Below, in pieces: positions 44,365-52,924 of a DNA stretch of 64,000 nt. The notes under the pieces are model-generated. The model did no database searches, was not told where the DNA came from, and saw nothing but the letters and a program-made list of their open reading frames with translations. Each line of letters opens with the position of its first letter. The first letter of the stretch is position 1. Made by a program: the position numbers and the translations under genes. Source of the DNA: an uncultured Eubacteriaceae bacterium (lineage in GTDB: Bacteria > Bacillota > Clostridia > Eubacteriales > Eubacteriaceae); NCBI GenBank assembly GCA_945867155.1, contig CAMBHL010000004.1:62001-126000 (forward strand), given 5' to 3'.

Positions 44365-45147
44365 ATGATTTTAGTAGTAGATGTTGGAAACACAAATACA
44401 GAGCTTGGCGCTTTTGTAGGGGACAAACTCATTGCTTCCTGGCGGCTGATGACCAAGACGCCGAGAACCTCTGATGAATACGCGGTGGCCTTTAAGGGCT
44501 TTTTCCAGACGGACGACCTCGACCCGAAGCAGGTTGAATCGATCATCGTCGCGTCTGTCGTGCCGGATGTCATGCATTCGATGATCAACGGCATGAAGAA
44601 AGTCTTCGGAAAGACCCCGATGGAAGTGGGGCCGGGCATCAAGACCGGCATGCCGATTTTAATGAACGACCCGACGGAAGTCGGCGCAGACCGCATCGTC
44701 GATGCGGTGGCGGCGTACAATATTTACGGCGGACCGGTATTGGTGCTGGATTTTGGCACGGCGACCACGTACGATTATGTGGACAGCAAAGGGGCGCTGG
44801 TCGCCGGCGTCATGACGCCGGGCATTCAGATTTCGGCGAACGCCCTTTTTGCCAACGCGGCGAAGCTGCCGAGCATCGCGATCCGAAAGCCGAAGACCAT
44901 CATGGCCAAGGATACGGAAACGAACATGCAGGCCGGACTGGTCTACGGGTATATCGGCCAGGTTTCTTATATCATCGATAAAATGTGCGAAAAGATCGGC
45001 GAACAGGTCAAAGTTGTCGCGACCGGCGGCTACGGCCGGATGTTCCTCGATGAAGTCGACAGTATCGATTATTTCGATCCAAAACTGACCCTCAAGGGAC
45101 TGAAAATTATTCACGATAAGAATATCGCAGCACGCAGAAAAAAATGA
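44365..45147 (+). CDS. coaX: Type III pantothenate kinase
   Basis: CoaX phosphorylates pantothenate in the first step of coenzyme A synthesis and is not inhibited by CoA. The 260-residue protein has LVVDVGNTNTELGAF (phosphate 1), VGADRIVDAVAAY, LVLDFGTATTYDYVD (phosphate 2) and MTPGIQISANALF. The length is normal. The stop overlaps the dus start (ATGA). The ftsH-coaX-dus neighbourhood is conserved in Firmicutes. Confidence 0.95.
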   Translation: MILVVDVGNTNTELGAFVGDKLIASWRLMTKTPRTSDEYAVAFKGFFQTDDLDPKQVESIIVASVVPDVMHSMINGMKKVFGKTPMEVGPGIKTGMPILMNDPTEVGADRIVDAVAAYNIYGGPVLVLDFGTATTYDYVDSKGALVAGVMTPGIQISANALFANAAKLPSIAIRKPKTIMAKDTETNMQAGLVYGYIGQVSYIIDKMCEKIGEQVKVVATGGYGRMFLDEVDSIDYFDPKLTLKGLKIIHDKNIAARRKK

Positions 45148-46112
45148 CAAAACAATCTAATAAAATTGTGCCGGTGGAACTGGCACCAATGGCAGGTTAT
45201 ACCAACCTGCCATTTCGTTTAATGGCTAAAAAATACGGTGCGGACCGCGTGACCACAGAGATGGTTTCGGCCAAGGGACTCTATTATGGAGACAAAAAAA
45301 CGGCCAGACTCATGGCGACAGTATCGGAAGAACGGCCCGTCGGCGTCCAGATTTTCGGCAGTGACCCAAGCATTCTCAGTCAGGTAGTGGACGAAAAAAT
45401 CAACCCCCTGGCCTTTGATTTTGTGGACTTCAACGCGGGCTGCCCCGCCCCGAAAATTGTCAAAAACGGAGACGGCTCGGCTCTTTTGGACGATCTGCCC
45501 CGGCTCGAGGAAGTGGTTCAGGCGATGGTCCGGGTGTCCAATAAACCGGTGCGGGTCAAGCTCCGGCTGGGACGGGACGAAGCGCATATCGTGATTGACG
45601 AAGCGGTGCGCCGGGTGGAAGATGCCGGCGCGGCGGCGGTCGCCATTCACGGCCGCACGCGCAAGGCGTTTTACACCGGACAGGCGGACTGGAAAGCCAT
45701 CGCCGAAGCGAAGAAGCGGATCTCTATTCCCGTGGTCGCCAACGGAGACATCGATTCGCCGGACGCCGCCATTCGCTGCCTTGAAGCAACAGGCGCCGAT
45801 GGGCTGATGGTGGGCCGCGCGGCCGTGGGACATCCCAATCTGTTTCAGCAGATCAAAGCGCGGCTCTTGGGTCAAAAAGTGCCTGAGCTGTCGATGGGTG
45901 AGCGCCTTCAAATGGCAGCCGCGCACCTGGAACTTGTGGGGCGCTATGCCGATGAAATTGGCCCTGTGGTGGAAATGCGTAAGCAGCTGGTGGCTTATAC
46001 CAAGGGCATGCCCGATTCGGCCAGACTGCGGCAGCAGATTTTTAAATGCGAGAGCAAGGAGGCCATGGTGGACTGTCTGAAAACTTACGGGGAAAAAGAA
46101 GGAATCATCTGA
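45144..46112 (+). CDS. dus: tRNA-dihydrouridine synthase
   Basis: This FMN enzyme reduces uridines in the tRNA D-loop. The 322-residue protein shows ELAPMAGYTNLPFRLMAKKYGAD, VQIFGSDPS, DFNAGCPAPKIVKNGDGSALL with the catalytic Cys, the IHGRTRKAFYTGQADW loop and NGDIDSPDAAIRCLEATGADGLMVGRA. It is of the DusB type found behind coaX in Firmicutes. It overlaps coaX by four bases and the next gene by one base (TGATG). Confidence 0.94.
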   Translation: MTKQSNKIVPVELAPMAGYTNLPFRLMAKKYGADRVTTEMVSAKGLYYGDKKTARLMATVSEERPVGVQIFGSDPSILSQVVDEKINPLAFDFVDFNAGCPAPKIVKNGDGSALLDDLPRLEEVVQAMVRVSNKPVRVKLRLGRDEAHIVIDEAVRRVEDAGAAAVAIHGRTRKAFYTGQADWKAIAEAKKRISIPVVANGDIDSPDAAIRCLEATGADGLMVGRAAVGHPNLFQQIKARLLGQKVPELSMGERLQMAAAHLELVGRYADEIGPVVEMRKQLVAYTKGMPDSARLRQQIFKCESKEAMVDCLKTYGEKEGII

Positions 46113-46849
46113 TGGAAAACTGGAAGCAGGCGGAGCATTTCCGTCTTTTTTCTGCAGGCTCAAAATCAGGCTGTGCCGTCGACGACCACCAGTACGCCCT
46201 GTTGTTCTGGCAGAAGTGGTTTGAAGCAGGCGGTCGTCCGGCGGTGCTGGTGAGCCTTGATTTTCACCCGGACACGGACCCGCCATTCTGGCTCTACAGC
46301 TATCAGAAAGCCCTGGCAGAAGTATCGGATATTGAAGATGCGGACCGGCTGGCTCAAAAGCAGGCCGGAGTCCAAGCCCATCTTCTCAATCAGATGGACG
46401 CCCGGGATGCAGCCTCCGTTGTCCGGCAGATGGGCAGGATGAACAACGACGAGCAGATCCGCACCGCTCTGGCCCTCGGCATCCTGAAAGACTATCATAT
46501 GATCAACTGCATGGCCGAGCATCACTACGGTCAGGGCACCCATTATCTGGTTCCGGAAACGTATTTTGGCGATCTTTCAGACGGGATGTTTCAAAGCTGC
46601 GGGTTTTCTCTGGAGAAGTTAAATCAAGAAGATCCTTTGATTTTAGATATCGATCTGGATTATTTCCCGCGGCCGTCTTTTGACACCGCTGGGACGGTGT
46701 TTAAAACCCTGGTCCGCCGGGCTGAGATCATCAGCGTGGCCCGGTCCCGAACCTATTTTGATTATTTAAAAGACAAAGAAGCCGAGACTTTTACGGTGCA
46801 AAAATGCGAAACAGGCTGTCTGGCCTTATTAAATCGTTGTTTGGAATAG
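46112..46849 (+). CDS. UPF0489-like protein with arginase-fold metal motifs
   Basis: The 245-residue protein has two acidic-histidine motifs like those that bind manganese in ureohydrolases: SLDFHPDTDP (Asp50, His52, Asp54) and ILDIDLDYFPRP (Asp179, Asp181, Asp183). It also has AEHHYGQGTHY in between. The pattern fits the UPF0489 family of unknown function. The ATG overlaps the dus stop (TGATG), so translation is coupled to the tRNA modification gene. A longer frame from 46046 lies within dus and is not needed. The substrate is unknown. It has a second, more distant look-alike at 55.5 kb. Confidence 0.75.
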   Translation: MENWKQAEHFRLFSAGSKSGCAVDDHQYALLFWQKWFEAGGRPAVLVSLDFHPDTDPPFWLYSYQKALAEVSDIEDADRLAQKQAGVQAHLLNQMDARDAASVVRQMGRMNNDEQIRTALALGILKDYHMINCMAEHHYGQGTHYLVPETYFGDLSDGMFQSCGFSLEKLNQEDPLILDIDLDYFPRPSFDTAGTVFKTLVRRAEIISVARSRTYFDYLKDKEAETFTVQKCETGCLALLNRCLE

Positions 46850-46876
46850 ACGGGCACGGGAAAATTGTTGTATAAT
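46847..46876 (+). promoter_or_regulatory. Possible promoter of murE
   Basis: TAGACG, an 18-base spacer and a perfect TATAAT (46871-46876) lie 50 bases before murE. The -35 matches in only four positions. Confidence 0.5.
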
Positions 46877-46925
46877 GATAGAAAAATGACGGTTTTTGAT
46901 TAAAAGGAATTAAAGGAAAAACAGA

Positions 46926-48410
46926 ATGAATTATCATGATTTACTGACAGATGAAGATATCATCGAAATTCGAAACGGTGAACTCACGGCAGAAATCACA
47001 GATGTGGTTTACGATTCCAGACAGGTTCAGAAAAACGCGCTGTTCGTTGCCATTTTCGGATTTGCGACTGACGGCCACCGCTTTATCGAACCAGCCATTG
47101 AAAAGGGCGCGGCGGTTATCGTGCATCAGGCTGATCTTCCGCAGTATCACGACGATGTCACCTATATCAAAGTGACCGACACCCGCAAGATGCTCGGCAT
47201 CATCGCAAGCCGCTTTTTCGGCAATCCGTCGGAAAAACTGACCGTGACGGGAATTACCGGCACGAACGGGAAAACCAGCTCGACCTATTTCCTGACCCGC
47301 ATCCTGAAAGAAGCCGGGAAGAAATGCGCGAGAATGGGGACGATCAACGACGAAATCGACGGTGAAATTTTCGACAACAAGGGCCGCACGACCTCAGAAT
47401 CCCGGGATACGCAGGCGTTTATCGCCAAGGCCGTTGATGAAGATTGTACCGATCTCGTGATGGAAGCGTCCTCCCAGGCGCTGGATCTTGACCGGCTGGT
47501 CAATGTGGACTTCGATTACGCGCTGTTCACCAATTTGACCCAGGATCATCTGGACTACCACAAGACTTTTGAAAATTATTTTGAAGCGAAAGCCAAGCTG
47601 TTCGATCAAACCGGGAAAGCGGCCATCATCAACGCCGATGATCCCTGGGGCGTGAAGCTCATCGAACGTATTCATAAACGCCATCCGGATTTAAAAGTCG
47701 TCACTTACGGGACCGGCGAAGACGCCGATTACCGCATCGAATCGGTTCACTGCACCACCCGGGGGAGCCAGTTTACCCTGCGCTGCGGCGATGAAGAAGA
47801 AGACCTGTTTTTGGACGTTTTGGGCCGGTTCATGGTCTTCAATGCGGTGGGGACGATTATTGCCGCGAGACTCCAGGGCGTTTCCTGGGACATCATCAAA
47901 GATGCCCTGGCTCACGCACCGGTGGTCGACGGCCGCATGGACCGGGTGCCGCTGGATCTGGATTTTGACGTCATCGTCGACTACGCCCACACGCCGGACG
48001 CCCTGGACAACATCCTCACCACCGTGCGGGAACTCACCGACGGAAAAGTCATCGTTGTCTTCGGCTGCGGCGGCGACCGGGATCATGGCAAGCGCCCGAA
48101 GATGGGAAAAATTGCAGCGGAAAAGGCCGACTTTACGGTGCTGACCTCCGACAACTCCAGAACCGAAGATCCGGAAAAGATCATCGACGATATCGAAGTG
48201 GCAGTCAAACCCATTACCGACCAGTATGTGCGTGTCACGGACCGGAGAGAAGCGACGGCCTACGCGCTGAAGCACGCCGGAAAGGGCGACGTGGTGGTCT
48301 TTGCCGGGAAGGGTCATGAAAAAACCGAAACGAGCCGGAACGGCGTCCGTCCCTACTACGAAAAATCCGTGATACAGGAAGTGGCTAAAGAATTGGGACT
48401 CACAAAATAA
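46926..48410 (+). CDS. murE: UDP-N-acetylmuramoyl-tripeptide synthetase MurE
   Basis: MurE adds the third amino acid of the peptidoglycan stem peptide. The 494-residue protein has the N-terminal VYDSRQVQKNALFVAI, ATP loop GITGTNGKTSSTYFL, TTSESRDTQ, the carbamoylated-lysine region and VDYAHTPDALDNIL. The residue block that selects meso-diaminopimelate (DNPR in Gram-negative and many Gram-positive enzymes) reads DNSRTEDP here. The Arg is kept, Pro is Ser, so specificity is uncertain. It has its own possible promoter and a strong terminator, and is not beside other mur genes. Confidence 0.92.
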   Translation: MNYHDLLTDEDIIEIRNGELTAEITDVVYDSRQVQKNALFVAIFGFATDGHRFIEPAIEKGAAVIVHQADLPQYHDDVTYIKVTDTRKMLGIIASRFFGNPSEKLTVTGITGTNGKTSSTYFLTRILKEAGKKCARMGTINDEIDGEIFDNKGRTTSESRDTQAFIAKAVDEDCTDLVMEASSQALDLDRLVNVDFDYALFTNLTQDHLDYHKTFENYFEAKAKLFDQTGKAAIINADDPWGVKLIERIHKRHPDLKVVTYGTGEDADYRIESVHCTTRGSQFTLRCGDEEEDLFLDVLGRFMVFNAVGTIIAARLQGVSWDIIKDALAHAPVVDGRMDRVPLDLDFDVIVDYAHTPDALDNILTTVRELTDGKVIVVFGCGGDRDHGKRPKMGKIAAEKADFTVLTSDNSRTEDPEKIIDDIEVAVKPITDQYVRVTDRREATAYALKHAGKGDVVVFAGKGHEKTETSRNGVRPYYEKSVIQEVAKELGLTK

Positions 48411-48426
48411 AACCAATCATCAAACT

Positions 48427-48456
48427 AAAAAAGCTGCGGCATGCCGCAGCTTTTTT
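48427..48456. terminator. Bidirectional terminator between murE and the Rrf2 gene
   Basis: AAAAAAGCTGCGG and CCGCAGCTTTTTT form a perfect stem around CATG. The A6 and T6 arms serve both convergent genes. Confidence 0.93.
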
Positions 48457-48469
48457 GATTGCATGAAAT

Positions 48470-48916
48470 TTATATATAAAACATATAGTTGCCTTTATTC
48501 TTCTGGACGATGTAGTCGTCGAGAAGATGGGACAGCTTGATTTTAGACAGCGTGGTCTTGACGGCGTCATCGAGCACAGTGTAAACATCTTCGCGGAGGG
48601 TGCTTTCGATGAGGGGCGCCTTCTCGTCGACGCTTTGATCGGTCGGTTCAAAGAGCATCTGTTCCAAGGCCGACAAAATGTCGTAGACGCTGATTTCCGA
48701 CGCGGGCCGGGAAAGGCGGTATCCGCCCTGGGCGCCTTTGACGGAAGTGACCAGTTTGCCTCTTTTAAGCATGGAAAAAATCTGCTCGAGATAGATTTTT
48801 GAAATGCCTAAGTTTTCCGATAAAACAGCGACCGGGATGAGTTTCCCATTTGTACTGAGCCAGCTCAGTTCGACCATTGCCGCAAGACCATATCGTCCTT
48901 TTGCCGAGATTCGCAT
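48470..48916 (-). CDS. Rrf2-family transcriptional regulator without cysteines
   Basis: The 148-residue protein is a typical Rrf2 winged-helix regulator: MRISAKGRYGLAAMVELS, ISKIYLEQIFSMLKRGKLVTSVKGAQGGYRLSRP and DILSALEQ. It contains no cysteine at all, so it cannot hold an Fe-S cluster in the way IscR or NsrR do. That resembles CymR, the cysteine-metabolism repressor. The ATG at 48916 follows GGAGGGC; an upstream in-frame start is not needed. An AT-repeat between its -10 and start may be its own operator. Confidence 0.9.
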   Translation of the reverse strand: MRISAKGRYGLAAMVELSWLSTNGKLIPVAVLSENLGISKIYLEQIFSMLKRGKLVTSVKGAQGGYRLSRPASEISVYDILSALEQMLFEPTDQSVDEKAPLIESTLREDVYTVLDDAVKTTLSKIKLSHLLDDYIVQKNKGNYMFYI

Positions 48917-48938
48917 GACGCCCTCCTTAAACATACTA

Positions 48939-48952
48939 AATATATATATATT
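48939..48952. promoter_or_regulatory. AT-repeat, possible Rrf2 operator
   Basis: An alternating ATATATATATAT palindrome lies directly downstream of the -10 element of the Rrf2 gene. This position suits autorepression. The sequence is simple, so the assignment is tentative. Confidence 0.35.
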
Positions 48953-48981
48953 ATTGTAATAAAGCGAGGCGGCGCCGTCAA
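48953..48981 (-). promoter_or_regulatory. Promoter of the Rrf2 gene
   Basis: On the minus strand, TTGACG (48976-48981), a 17-base spacer and TACAAT (48953-48958) each match consensus in five of six positions. Confidence 0.8.
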
Positions 48982-48994
48982 CCTTTTTTTCAAT

Positions 48995-49022
48995 AAAAAA
49001 CCTGAGAGCGAAGACTCTCAGG
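48995..49022 (-). terminator. Terminator of the DegV gene
   Basis: CCTGAGAG / CTCTCAGG forms an 8-bp stem with a 6-base loop, followed on the minus strand by TTTTTT. It lies 12 bases past the degV-family stop. Confidence 0.88.
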
Positions 49023-49033
49023 TGAATATGGGT

Positions 49034-49924
49034 TTATGGGGCGACATTGATGTAATTGTCCGGAAGGGCATCGAAGAACATGATGCCGATGCAGTCAGGG
49101 CCGATGTGGACGGTGAGGGCGGCGCCAGCGCCCTGCTGGGGAATGATGAAGTTTTCCACATGCATGTCCTTTTTCATGATTTTCTGGGCGCGGTCCTGGA
49201 GCGCAGGGGCTTTGCTGTGAATGAAGCCGACGCATTGGTTTTTGTCGATCATTTTTTCGTCGACCAGTTCCATGAGACGGCGTTCCGCTTTTTTCTGCCC
49301 GCGGACTTTTTCATAGGGCAGGATACGGCCGTCCTTGAAATACAGAATCGGTTTGATCTTGAGCATGTCGCCGATTTTGGCCACGTTTTTGCCGATTCTG
49401 CCGCCTTTGGCGAGCCAGCTGATGTTGCCGACGAGGAAATAAATGTTGATGTGCCGGCTCAAAAAATTCATGGTGTCGCTGATTTCTTCAAAGGAGCGCC
49501 CCAATTTGTTGAGCTTGAGTCCCTGATGGAGAATCAGCATCATGCCGGTGGTTGCCGTTTTGGAGTCGATGATGGAAATCTTGCGGTCGGGGTAGTCTTC
49601 GAGAAGCTGGGAAGCGATGAGCGAAGCCGTCTGGAAAGTGCCGGAAAGGCCGCTCGAAAGGGCCAGGTAAATGATATCGTCGCCGCGTTCCAGATGGCGC
49701 TTGAAACATTCCTGATAGGTGACCGCCTGGACCTGGGAGGTCTTGGGAAAGTGGTCCGGATCGTGTTCGCCGCTGTCAAGAATCATATCCGAGGTGATGT
49801 CGATACCGTCGTAATAAGTTTTATCTCCGATTGTGATCGGAATGGGAAGAACTTCAAAGGGATAACGGTTCAAAATGCGTTCGTCGATGTCGCACATTGA
49901 ATCGGTGATAAACTGAATGCTCAT
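49034..49924 (-). CDS. DegV family fatty-acid-binding protein
   Basis: The 296-residue protein has the DegV start MSIQFITDSMCDIDERI, TYYDGIDITSDMIL, TSQVQAVTYQECFKR, ALSSGLSGTFQTAS and IIDSKTATTGMMLILHQG. DegV proteins bind fatty acids; FakB members hand them to the kinase FakA. No fakA gene is adjacent. The ATG at 49924 has GGAGG upstream, so 14 residues of a longer open frame are left out. It has its own promoter and terminator. Confidence 0.9.
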   Translation of the reverse strand: MSIQFITDSMCDIDERILNRYPFEVLPIPITIGDKTYYDGIDITSDMILDSGEHDPDHFPKTSQVQAVTYQECFKRHLERGDDIIYLALSSGLSGTFQTASLIASQLLEDYPDRKISIIDSKTATTGMMLILHQGLKLNKLGRSFEEISDTMNFLSRHINIYFLVGNISWLAKGGRIGKNVAKIGDMLKIKPILYFKDGRILPYEKVRGQKKAERRLMELVDEKMIDKNQCVGFIHSKAPALQDRAQKIMKKDMHVENFIIPQQGAGAALTVHIGPDCIGIMFFDALPDNYINVAP

Positions 49925-49964
49925 AGAGCCTCCTTCAGAGAATGGTTGATTTAAGTTGCCTATC

Positions 49965-49993
49965 ATTCTATCATGAGACCGTTATTTTGACAA
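49965..49993 (-). promoter_or_regulatory. Promoter of the DegV gene
   Basis: On the minus strand, TTGTCA (49988-49993), a 17-base spacer and TAGAAT (49965-49970) each match consensus in five of six positions. Confidence 0.75.
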
Positions 49994-50028
49994 CTTAAAA
50001 AAGCACAGGAAAAGGCTTAGAACTTCCC

Positions 50029-50057
50029 TTGACATTTGGACGGGGATTTAAGATAGT
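50029..50057 (+). promoter_or_regulatory. Promoter of tex
   Basis: A perfect TTGACA (50029-50034), a 17-base spacer and GATAGT (50052-50057) lie about 40 bases before the tex start. The -10 is weak. Confidence 0.6.
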
Positions 50058-50095
50058 AAAATACCAGTGGATTTTAAATTTTAGGAGGCGATTCG

Positions 50096-52246
50096 TTGAC
50101 CACTGTGATTAAAACTTTAAAACGGGAATTTAACCTGCCGGAGACCACACTCAAAAGAACCATCGAACTCATGGACGCAGGCAGCACGATTCCGTTTATC
50201 GCCCGGTACCGCAAGGAAGTGACGGGCAACATGAGCGACGTGACCCTTCGGCACCTGGCAGAACGGCTGACTTACTTGCGGAAGATGGAAGCCCGCCGGA
50301 CGGCCGTCATCGAGCAGATCAAGGCCCAGGACAAATGGACCCGGGATTTGGAAACCGCTTTCAGCAAAGCATCGACTGTGCAGGAGATCGAAGATCTGTA
50401 TCTGCCCTACAAAAAGAAGCGCCGGACCCGGGCGATGAAGGCCAGAGAAGCGGGATTTGCGCCCCTGGCAGAGGCGATGCTTACGGGCTGGACGGATGAA
50501 AAACTCCGCGCTCTGGCGGATGAGCTGGTTCAGAAAAAAAGCGGCGTGACGGCTGACGCGGCCCTTCAGGGCGCTGTGGACATTGGGGCGGAAATGCTGT
50601 CAGAACGGGCCGACCTGAGAAAACAAATCCGAAGCCGCCTCGAAAAAGAGACAACGATTGAATCTGAAGTTAAACCAGAATACGCGGACGCCAAAACCCC
50701 TTATCTGGATTACTATCATCACAAAGAAGCCGTGGCGAAAATCGCCAATCATCGCATCCTGGCCCTGAACCGTGGCGAGCGGGAAAAAGTCCTGACCGTT
50801 AAAATCGATCCTGAAAACGACGCGATGACTGCGTTCTTAACACGCCATGCCGTGCCGTGGAAGATCACGACGGCGCATCAGAATATGGCCCAGGCCATTG
50901 CCGACGCTTACAAGCGCCTGATGTTTCCGGCTATCTCCAGAGAAATTCGAAAGGCCCTGACCGAGCGGGCAGAAGCCTCTGCGATCCGCAGCTTCGGCAT
51001 CAATTTAAAAAAGCTGCTTTTAGCGAGGCCCTTAAAGGGCAAGACGGTGATGGGCTTTGATCCGGGCTTTAAAAATGGCTGTAAAATCGCCGTCTTAAGC
51101 TCGACCGGCAGGCTTATCACCACGTCGCGGATTTTTTTAACCCGAGGCAGACAAGGGGGCGAAAAAGAAGCTCGGAAGCTCGTCGAGTTGATTCAGAAAA
51201 CCCACACGGAAGTCATCGCCATTGGCAATGGCACAGCCTCCCGGGAAAGCGAGCAGCTGATCGCCAAGACGATTCAGAAGGCGGGCCTTGACGTGCAGTA
51301 CACCATCGTCTCCGAAGCCGGCGCGTCCATTTATTCGGCCTCCCCTCTGGCGGCAGAAGAGTATCCCGACGTCGACGTCTCTTTAAGGGGCGCCATTTCC
51401 ATTGCCGGGCGCCTCCAGGACCCCATGTCCGAGCTGGTGAAAATTGAGCCTGAGCATATCGGTATCGGCCAATACCAGCTCGACGTGGATCAGAAGGCTT
51501 TGAAAACGGCCCTTGACGGGGTGGTGGAAGACGCCGTCAACCGCGTCGGCGTGGACGTGAACCGGGCTTCAAAAGTGCTGCTCAAACACGTGTCCGGCAT
51601 CACCGAAACGGTTGCCCAGAACATTGTGGACTACCGGGATGAAAACGGCCCGATTCCAAACCGAAAGGCGCTGCTTAAAATCAAAGGGATGGGCCAAAAG
51701 CGCTTTGAACAGTGCGCAGGGTTTCTGCGCATCACAGAGGGGACGGAACCGCTGGACCGGACCGCTGTGCATCCTGAGTCTTATCCCATTGCGCGGGCTT
51801 TGCTGAAAGCAGCAGGCGCCAGTGAAGGGGCACTTCTGGATTCGAAAACCCCTCTTTCAAATCTGCTTCGAAAAGTCAACCCAGCACCGATTCAAAAGGA
51901 ATTTGACGTGGGAGAGTGGACCCTCGAAGACATTGTCGAAGAACTCAGTCGCCCAGGACGCGACCCGCGGGACAGCGCGCCGCCGATTCTTCTGCGAAAA
52001 GAAGTGCTGTCGATCGAGGATTTAAGGCCCGACATGGAATTGACCGGAACGGTGCGCAATGTGGTCGATTTCGGCGCTTTTGTGGATATTGGCGTGCATC
52101 AGGACGGTTTGGTGCACGTTTCGGAGATTTCTGACCGGTATATCGAAGATCCGACGGCGGTTTTGTCCGTTGGCGACGTGGTCACGGTCCGGGTTTTATC
52201 TGTAGATCTCGACCGAAATCGGATATCTTTGTCCATGCGCTTGTAA
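50096..52246 (+). CDS. tex: Tex family RNA-binding transcriptional accessory protein
   Basis: The 716-residue protein has the usual Tex layout. The N-terminal helical Tex region includes GSTIPFIARYRKEVTGNMSD. A YqgF/RNase-H-like domain follows (VMGFDPGFKNGCKIAVL, AIGNGTASRESE). Helix-hairpin-helix segments include VSGITETVAQNIVDYRDENG and LLKIKGMGQKRFEQCAGFLRI. A C-terminal S1 domain starts at about residue 643 (GTVRNVVDFGAFVDIGVHQDGLVHVSE). It binds nucleic acid and influences transcription; the exact role is not settled. The start is TTG 50096 with TAGGAGG upstream. Confidence 0.94.
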   Translation: MTTVIKTLKREFNLPETTLKRTIELMDAGSTIPFIARYRKEVTGNMSDVTLRHLAERLTYLRKMEARRTAVIEQIKAQDKWTRDLETAFSKASTVQEIEDLYLPYKKKRRTRAMKAREAGFAPLAEAMLTGWTDEKLRALADELVQKKSGVTADAALQGAVDIGAEMLSERADLRKQIRSRLEKETTIESEVKPEYADAKTPYLDYYHHKEAVAKIANHRILALNRGEREKVLTVKIDPENDAMTAFLTRHAVPWKITTAHQNMAQAIADAYKRLMFPAISREIRKALTERAEASAIRSFGINLKKLLLARPLKGKTVMGFDPGFKNGCKIAVLSSTGRLITTSRIFLTRGRQGGEKEARKLVELIQKTHTEVIAIGNGTASRESEQLIAKTIQKAGLDVQYTIVSEAGASIYSASPLAAEEYPDVDVSLRGAISIAGRLQDPMSELVKIEPEHIGIGQYQLDVDQKALKTALDGVVEDAVNRVGVDVNRASKVLLKHVSGITETVAQNIVDYRDENGPIPNRKALLKIKGMGQKRFEQCAGFLRITEGTEPLDRTAVHPESYPIARALLKAAGASEGALLDSKTPLSNLLRKVNPAPIQKEFDVGEWTLEDIVEELSRPGRDPRDSAPPILLRKEVLSIEDLRPDMELTGTVRNVVDFGAFVDIGVHQDGLVHVSEISDRYIEDPTAVLSVGDVVTVRVLSVDLDRNRISLSMRL

Positions 52247-52250
52247 AGCC

Positions 52251-52279
52251 TTGACAAAACTAAAAATAATTCGTATAAT
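52251..52279 (+). promoter_or_regulatory. Consensus promoter P1 of carD
   Basis: A perfect TTGACA (52251-52256), a 17-base spacer and a perfect TATAAT (52274-52279) start five bases after the tex stop. Confidence 0.92.
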
Positions 52280-52305
52280 TTGATATTTATGTCACTATCT
52301 TTTTA

Positions 52306-52314
52306 TGTTATAAT
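52306..52314 (+). promoter_or_regulatory. Second, extended -10 promoter P2 of carD
   Basis: TGTTATAAT is an extended -10 element 35 bases past P1. No good -35 is present. It would give a short leader of about 25 bases. Confidence 0.5.
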
Positions 52315-52344
52315 AAAGACAATAAACAAACAGAGGTGCAGAAC

Positions 52345-52824
52345 ATGTATAAGATCGGCGACAAAATTGTATATCCAATGCACGGAGCGGGCGTTATTGA
52401 AGATATTGAAAAGATGGACATTTTTGATAAAGTACAGACGTACTACAAAGTGACCATTGCATCAGAGGGAATGGAAATTTTAATTCCAGTCGATAAAGCG
52501 GATGAAGTGGGGCTGCGGGATATTCCGACCCACGAAGATATTCAGAAAATGTTCAAGGTGCTCAAACAGCCCCAGGACAAGATGACCTCGAACTGGTCCA
52601 AGCGTTACCAGGACAATATGGATCAGATGAAAACCGGCGACATTCTCGACGTCGCGCGGGTGACGCGCAATTTGATGATTCTCGACCGCAAAAAGGGGTT
52701 GTCCAGCGGCGATAAAAAGATGCTCATGACTGCCAAGAATTTTCTGATTTCAGAATTGATGGTGGTCGAAAATGAAGACAAGCACAAAGCCGACGACGCG
52801 ATCGAAGATGCTGTGAAAGCCTGA
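52345..52824 (+). CDS. carD: CarD family transcriptional regulator
   Basis: The 159-residue protein begins MYKIGDKIVYPMHGAGVIEDIEK, the RNA-polymerase-interacting Tudor-like domain shared with Mfd. A helical DNA-binding C-terminal domain follows (LDVARVTRNLMILDRKKGLSSGDKKMLMTAKNFLISEL). CarD binds RNA polymerase at promoters and tunes open-complex stability. The ATG at 52345 has AGAGGTG upstream. It is preceded by tandem promoters and followed by a terminator, so it is expressed on its own. Confidence 0.94.
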   Translation: MYKIGDKIVYPMHGAGVIEDIEKMDIFDKVQTYYKVTIASEGMEILIPVDKADEVGLRDIPTHEDIQKMFKVLKQPQDKMTSNWSKRYQDNMDQMKTGDILDVARVTRNLMILDRKKGLSSGDKKMLMTAKNFLISELMVVENEDKHKADDAIEDAVKA

Positions 52825-52833
52825 ACTTTAGGC

Positions 52834-52856
52834 AAAGCCCATATGGGCTTTTTTTA
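52834..52856 (+). terminator. Terminator after carD
   Basis: AAAGCCC / GGGCTTT forms a 7-bp stem with an ATAT loop, followed by T5 and ATT. Confidence 0.85.
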
Positions 52857-52882
52857 TTGAATGATCAATCTGTTCTTGAGTA

Positions 52883-52891
52883 TGATATAAT
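52883..52891 (+). promoter_or_regulatory. Extended -10 promoter of the PIN/TRAM gene
   Basis: TGATATAAT lies 34 bases before the start codon. No clear -35 is present. The same nine-base element precedes trkA and murC. Confidence 0.6.
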
Positions 52892-52924
52892 AGAGCGAAC
52901 ATCATATTTTAAGGAGGTGAAGCG

